From contig URGI01000079.1 in the NCBI GenBank assembly GCA_900547315.1, positions 1 through 8,241 on the forward strand: DNA of 8,241 bases, given 5' to 3'. Every line of letters begins with the position of its first letter. Within the stretch, counting starts at the first letter, position 1. The notes beneath the pieces were generated by a model, which was not told where the DNA came from, did not search any database, and worked only from the letters and a program-made list of their open reading frames with translations. The translations under genes and the position numbers were made by a program. Positions 5,875 to 8,241 of the stretch are shown here, one piece after another. This stretch comes from an uncultured Eubacteriales bacterium. Its GTDB lineage: Bacteria > Bacillota > Clostridia > Oscillospirales > Oscillospiraceae.

Positions 5875-6621
5875 TTAAACACTTTCATTCTGGTCAAAAT
5901 AGCGCGCCATCAGATTTTCAAACGTCAAAATGACATACCCGAAGAAGGGATTCGGCAGGCTGCCCGCCAGTGTCTGCTTTGCTCCGTCGATCACAAATAC
6001 CAAGTCGGAGAGCTGGGCGAGCGTGGAGTCGCCGCGTCTGGTAAAGGTCACGATTTTATGCCCATGCTGTTTGGCATGGCGCACATCGTTGAGCACCGGC
6101 TCCGTTTCCCCACTCTGGCTGATAGCAAACATGACAGCCGCCTCGTCGCGCATTGTGCCGTGGCGGGCCTCCTGAAAAACCATATAGTCATAAAAGTGCA
6201 CATTGTTAAACGCCTTAAAGCCACAGATTGCCAGTCGGTGCATGATATATGTCCCAACAATATTGGAAAAGCCCTCGCCGGTCGTGAACACTTTTCCGCT
6301 GCGGCGCTCCATAAGTAATGCACAGAAGCGGGTGATCAAGGTATCATCATAATTATCGATCAGACTTTTGAGGTCTTCGGGCTTTTTTTCTTCAGATGAG
6401 GCTAATTGACGGCTGAGGTGATAATAGAGTTCACTGTAGCCGTCAAAGCCCAGACGCTTGCACATCTTTACGATGCTGGTCGTGGACAGAAAATTCTCGC
6501 TTGCGATCTGCTGGATGCCCACGCGCTTCTCCCCCCGCTCAATATGCGAGGCGATGCTGGTGATCACCTTACGTTCATCCTCTGAGAGCAGATTGGTCAG
6601 CAGGAAATAATTGTCTCCCAT
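5875..6621 (-). CDS. RpiR-family transcriptional regulator (HTH + SIS domain)
   Basis: This 248-residue regulator has an N-terminal HTH_6 domain (about 1-75), with the recognition region IQQIASENFLSTTSIVKMCKRLGF (36-59), typical of RpiR proteins. It is followed by a phosphosugar-binding SIS domain (about 95-235) with the motif AISQSGETEPV (166-176). SIS domains bind phosphorylated sugars or related phosphate compounds, which fits a neighbouring importer and phosphatase. I chose the ATG at 6621 because GGAAAGG stands eight bases upstream and the protein then begins at the usual point. The ATG at 6654 has no ribosome binding site. The gene is just upstream of, and codirectional with, the importer operon but is separated from it by 155 bases containing a promoter, so it is probably the local regulator with partly separate transcription. 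Only a weak T-rich terminator-like stretch (around 5843-5875) follows it. Its effector is unknown. Confidence 0.9.
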   Translation of the reverse strand: MGDNYFLLTNLLSEDERKVITSIASHIERGEKRVGIQQIASENFLSTTSIVKMCKRLGFDGYSELYYHLSRQLASSEEKKPEDLKSLIDNYDDTLITRFCALLMERRSGKVFTTGEGFSNIVGTYIMHRLAICGFKAFNNVHFYDYMVFQEARHGTMRDEAAVMFAISQSGETEPVLNDVRHAKQHGHKIVTFTRRGDSTLAQLSDLVFVIDGAKQTLAGSLPNPFFGYVILTFENLMARYFDQNESV

Positions 6622-6921
6622 GACGTTTTCCTTTCCTTGGCAGGTTTTGTGCATAACATTAACAGCTATCTGTATTCTGGGAAATCTTTATTATTTTACT
6701 GTACCACATATGTGTAAAATCAGCTACGCAAATTATGTAAAAATTTGGGCTTGAGCCTGCCATGAACGATATTCATTGCAATTTATCTCGTTCGAGACTC
6801 CGCTAAACCTTGGTTTCTGTTCTATGAACAACCAGTTTATTTTTCCATCCATTTTGCAATAAATTCTTTCAACATTCTCCTGCAAATTCGATATGAAACT
6901 GCAACCCAACTCGATATTCGC
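6622..6921. other. AT-rich intergenic region with regulator promoter and broken microORFs
   Basis: No full gene is visible in these 300 bases. The left part holds the regulator's upstream region: a minus-strand TGG-TACAGT extended -10 candidate at 6706-6698, within a TTTTAC/GTAAAA inverted repeat (6694-6719) that also contains the palindrome CACATATGTG (6705-6714). The middle holds the palindrome TCTCG-TT-CGAGA (6786-6797) and a weak GGC-TCAA-GCC hairpin with AAATTTTT after it on the minus strand (around 6737-6755), possibly a poor terminator for the KilA-N gene. The right part (6837-6925) holds two short minus-strand frames described separately. Composition changes here from GC-rich on the left to AT-rich on the right. 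Confidence 0.5.
6694..6719 (-). promoter_or_regulatory. candidate promoter/operator of the RpiR gene
   Basis: The minus strand reads TTTTAC at one end and GTAAAA at the other of a 26-base stretch, with the perfect 10-base palindrome CACATATGTG inside. The sequence TGG-TACAGT at 6706-6698 fits an extended -10 box; no convincing -35 is seen. Transcription from here would give a leader of about 70 bases before the regulator ATG. The symmetry may be an autoregulatory site, but it does not resemble the GGAAA/TTTCC repeats at the importer promoter. Confidence 0.35.
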
Positions 6922-6925
6922 TCAT
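6837..6925 (-). pseudogene. short coupled frame, possibly a frameshifted small gene
   Basis: An ATG at 6925-6923 overlaps the KilA-N stop as ATGA and opens an 18-residue frame, MSEYRVGLQFHIEFAGEC, ending at a TGA (6871-6869). One base of frame change at that point would continue it as LKEFIAKWMEK to a TAA at 6839-6837, giving about 29 residues of protein-like composition. I recognise no family. It may be a broken small gene, a remnant of the missing KilA-N C-terminus, or chance in AT-rich DNA. Confidence 0.2.
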
Positions 6926-7530
6926 CGCAATTTTGTTTTATCCAGCGACAACCTTAGTAATTGCATCTTGAATTCCGGGGCAATCCACGAGGCAAACTCG
7001 CAGGCGATCATCGGATGGGCAAACGTTCCTCCGTTTTTTCCCTGCTTGGAAACGATGCCGATTGCCTTTGTCTGGTCAATCCATAACTTTGGTGTCAACG
7101 TAAATGAGGCATTCTTCTTTCTCTTCGAAAGTTCTGCATAACCGACCTCACTATAATTCGGATTGTTCTCCTGTTCCCAGAGATTTAAGAATGCTAAAGT
7201 ATTTCCATTTCTCAGCCAACTCTGTATCACATATCCTGGAGCATCCTCGCTGTGAGCTCGGGCAATCTCGGTCAGAGAGATATAGCTCTCATCTTGCTTT
7301 CTGCCCTGTAATTCCGAGCTTTTCCTCCGCTTTGCCCGTTTCAACACCTCTTGCTTACTTCTTCCATAACCGGCAAGATTCGAAAGCATATATTCGGCAA
7401 TATCGTTTTCCTGCGCAATTCGCAATATGACTCGATCCCGTTCCTCGCAGGTAAGGTTGTCTTCAGCTACAAGGTATTCCAGCATAACTCCAATTCCGTA
7501 CATATCTACCAGATTCAGTTTCTTTGCCAC
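6922..7530 (-). CDS. KilA-N domain protein, apparently C-terminally short
   Basis: This 202-residue protein has a KilA-N DNA-binding domain, found in phages, plasmids and mobile elements of Firmicutes. Diagnostic strings are SLTEIARAH (85-93), VIQSWLRNGNTLAFLNLWE (101-119) with ENNPNY, and GIVSKQGKNGGTFAHPMIA (158-176) with CEFASWIAPEF to residue 187. In relatives as I know them, more than 70 residues usually follow; here the protein ends 15 residues later in a basic tail. Residues 1-45 (YGIGVMLEYLVAEDNLTCEE and after) resemble a SHOCT-like helical module, joined by the basic linker KRAKRRK (64-70). I chose the GTG at 7530 because GAGGTGATT stands directly upstream and is nearly a full match to the 16S rRNA tail. 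The ATG at 7551 lacks a site. It follows the recombinase-domain gene by 54 bases on the same strand. Its role is unknown; DNA binding is inferred from the family. Confidence 0.8.
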   Translation of the reverse strand: MAKKLNLVDMYGIGVMLEYLVAEDNLTCEERDRVILRIAQENDIAEYMLSNLAGYGRSKQEVLKRAKRRKSSELQGRKQDESYISLTEIARAHSEDAPGYVIQSWLRNGNTLAFLNLWEQENNPNYSEVGYAELSKRKKNASFTLTPKLWIDQTKAIGIVSKQGKNGGTFAHPMIACEFASWIAPEFKMQLLRLSLDKTKLR

Positions 7531-7584
7531 ACAATCACCTCGCAAGGTCATTGTAGCATAACTTTCAGAGTTGTAAAAGACAAA

Positions 7585-7938
7585 TTAAATCTGAACCACA
7601 GCAGGAGACACATAACGCGTATCTTTCCTCGGTGCCCCATCCTTGTCGTAGTCAATATTACAGCGAGCAGCCTTCTCAAATTGCACATCCAAGAATTTCT
7701 CCAACCCGACAACAGCCACATATTTGCCATTAGAAAGAAGGTGATCTACCGTAGCGCGGGTCCATTTCAATTTTCCGGTTGGAGAAGATATCTGTTTTGA
7801 ATGAAGCATATCCACCACTTTTCCCAAGCTTGCTCCTGCCATATAGAAATCAAAAATCATTGATACGATATTCGCTTCATCCTTGTTGACTTCAAGTGTC
7901 CCGTCGCTGATCAACTCAAAACCATATGGTATTCTCAT
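7585..7938 (-). CDS. free-standing Recombinase-domain protein (no catalytic serine domain)
   Basis: This 117-residue protein matches the DNA-binding 'Recombinase' domain that follows the catalytic domain in large serine recombinases. The signatures are RIPYGFELISDGTLEVNKDE (2-21), ANIVSMIFDFYMAGASLGKV (22-41), LHSKQISSPTGKLKWTRATV (45-64) and DHLLSNGKYV (65-74). The N-terminal resolvase domain with its active-site serine is absent, as are the zinc ribbon and coiled coil. The protein is not simply cut by the window: a strong AGGAGG stands nine bases before the ATG at 7938, an in-frame TAA lies just upstream, and the frame ends in a normal TAA. It therefore seems to be made as a short protein. 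It cannot catalyse recombination itself. It may bind recombination sites as an accessory protein or be a decayed remnant. It shares an operon-like arrangement with the KilA-N gene. Confidence 0.8.
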   Translation of the reverse strand: MRIPYGFELISDGTLEVNKDEANIVSMIFDFYMAGASLGKVVDMLHSKQISSPTGKLKWTRATVDHLLSNGKYVAVVGLEKFLDVQFEKAARCNIDYDKDGAPRKDTRYVSPAVVQI

Positions 7939-8241
7939 GCTTTATTCCTCCTAAAAGCAAAAATTCCCATGTGTTACCCCATTCAAGAGATAAAACATAG
8001 GAATATAGATTATTTCATTTTCTCCCGTGCCGTTATTTTGCACAGTTTGCAGGTCAAATTTGTGTGTTCGCCCTGTTAAAAGAGCAAAAGCTGCGTATAA
8101 CATAAGTTATACACAGCTTTTGTCTAATTTGTCATGCCGTATCAGAATAGATTTCCCGGCTTCCGCAAGAAGAATCGCTTGATTCTTCGTCGAATAACAA
8201 TTGGAGCATATCCTCAGGATGTTTCCCTGCTCAACGAGGCC
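7939..8241. other. right-edge region without a clear gene
   Basis: Nothing here is long enough to call as a gene. Just upstream of the recombinase-domain gene, a 50-residue minus-strand frame (8103-7951, MLYAAFALLTGRTHKFDLQT to a TAG) ends 12 bases before that gene's ATG, and an overlapping frame reads NLTCKLCKITAREKMK. Neither is recognised. To the right of the hairpin at 8085-8122, three frames compete: a minus frame ending at 8132 (DMLQLLFDEESSDSSCG), a minus frame open from the window edge to 8107, and a plus frame from ATG 8135 to the edge (MPYQNRFPGFRKKNRL). The first is best placed, since its stop lies nine bases before a terminator-like hairpin, but its frame is closed by a TGA near 8236. 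Confidence 0.3.
8085..8122 (-). terminator. long hairpin with T-rich flank, probable terminator of a gene to the right
   Basis: CAAAAGCTG (8085-8093) pairs with CAGCTTTTG (8114-8122) and GTATAAC (8095-8101) with GTTATAC (8106-8112), with one C/A mismatch and an ATAA loop. This gives 16 paired bases. On the minus strand the stem ends in GCTTTTG and is followed by CTCTTTT, the shape of an intrinsic terminator for transcripts entering from the right edge. It also isolates the recombinase-domain gene from that transcription. The plus strand has TCTAATTT after it, so some two-way function is possible. Confidence 0.65.

Noticed and set aside
6622..6654. Longer start for the RpiR regulator at 6654
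   Set aside because: No ribosome binding site precedes it, whereas GGAAAGG stands at the proper distance from the ATG at 6621.
6780..6805. tRNA-like T-loop (GTTCGAGACTCC)
   Set aside because: No acceptor, D or anticodon arms can be built around it, and the match is explained by the short TCTCG-TT-CGAGA palindrome.
7351..7800. A 149-codon plus-strand frame
   Set aside because: It is antisense to parts of both the KilA-N and Recombinase-domain genes, which have strong family signatures and ribosome binding sites.
1..8241. CRISPR array or insertion-sequence ends
   Set aside because: No regularly spaced direct repeats, no transposase gene and no matched terminal inverted repeats were seen on either strand.

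Overview
The window looks like the chromosome of a GC-rich Firmicute, most likely a gut clostridium of the Oscillospiraceae/Ruminococcaceae kind. The grounds are strong AGGAGG-type ribosome binding sites, a typical Firmicute lipoprotein signal peptide, an RpiR regulator, an XRE regulator with a membrane tail, and intrinsic terminators. Species cannot be read from the sequence.

Layout. At the left edge (1-129, +) is an open frame that may be the tail of an upstream gene. It overlaps by ATGA the start of a membrane-tailed XRE-family regulator (126-590, +). A hairpin terminator (592-628) separates this gene from a convergent block on the minus strand. Read in the direction of transcription, that block is: an RpiR/SIS-domain regulator (6621-5875), an extended -10 promoter (5828-5820) with a structured leader, a PhnD-type lipoprotein binding protein (5719-4655), a long hairpin (4640-4583), a PhnC-type ATPase (4558-3800), two PhnE-type permeases (3803-2982 and 2968-2159), and an intracellular 5'-nucleotidase/UshA-type metallophosphoesterase (2155-641). 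The last four genes are packed with overlaps or gaps of 3-13 bases, so they form one operon.

How they work together. The system has a binding protein, one ATPase and two different permease subunits, so it is a complete PhnDCE-class importer. No C-P lyase gene is visible. Instead it ends in a phosphatase that lacks a signal peptide and so should act in the cytoplasm, and it sits next to an RpiR regulator, a family that usually senses phosphorylated metabolites. The simplest inference is uptake of a phosphorylated compound, such as a nucleotide-like phosphoester, followed by internal dephosphorylation, rather than classical phosphonate catabolism. Two GGAAA...TTTCC inverted repeats flank the operon promoter and are candidate RpiR operators.

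To the right of about 6660 the composition turns visibly AT-rich and the gene content changes to mobile-element type. It holds a free-standing 'Recombinase' domain protein without the serine-recombinase catalytic domain (7938-7585), followed by a KilA-N domain protein that seems to end early (7530-6922). Further right lie a terminator-like hairpin (8085-8122) and an unresolved edge. This part looks like a remnant or accessory module of a mobile element.
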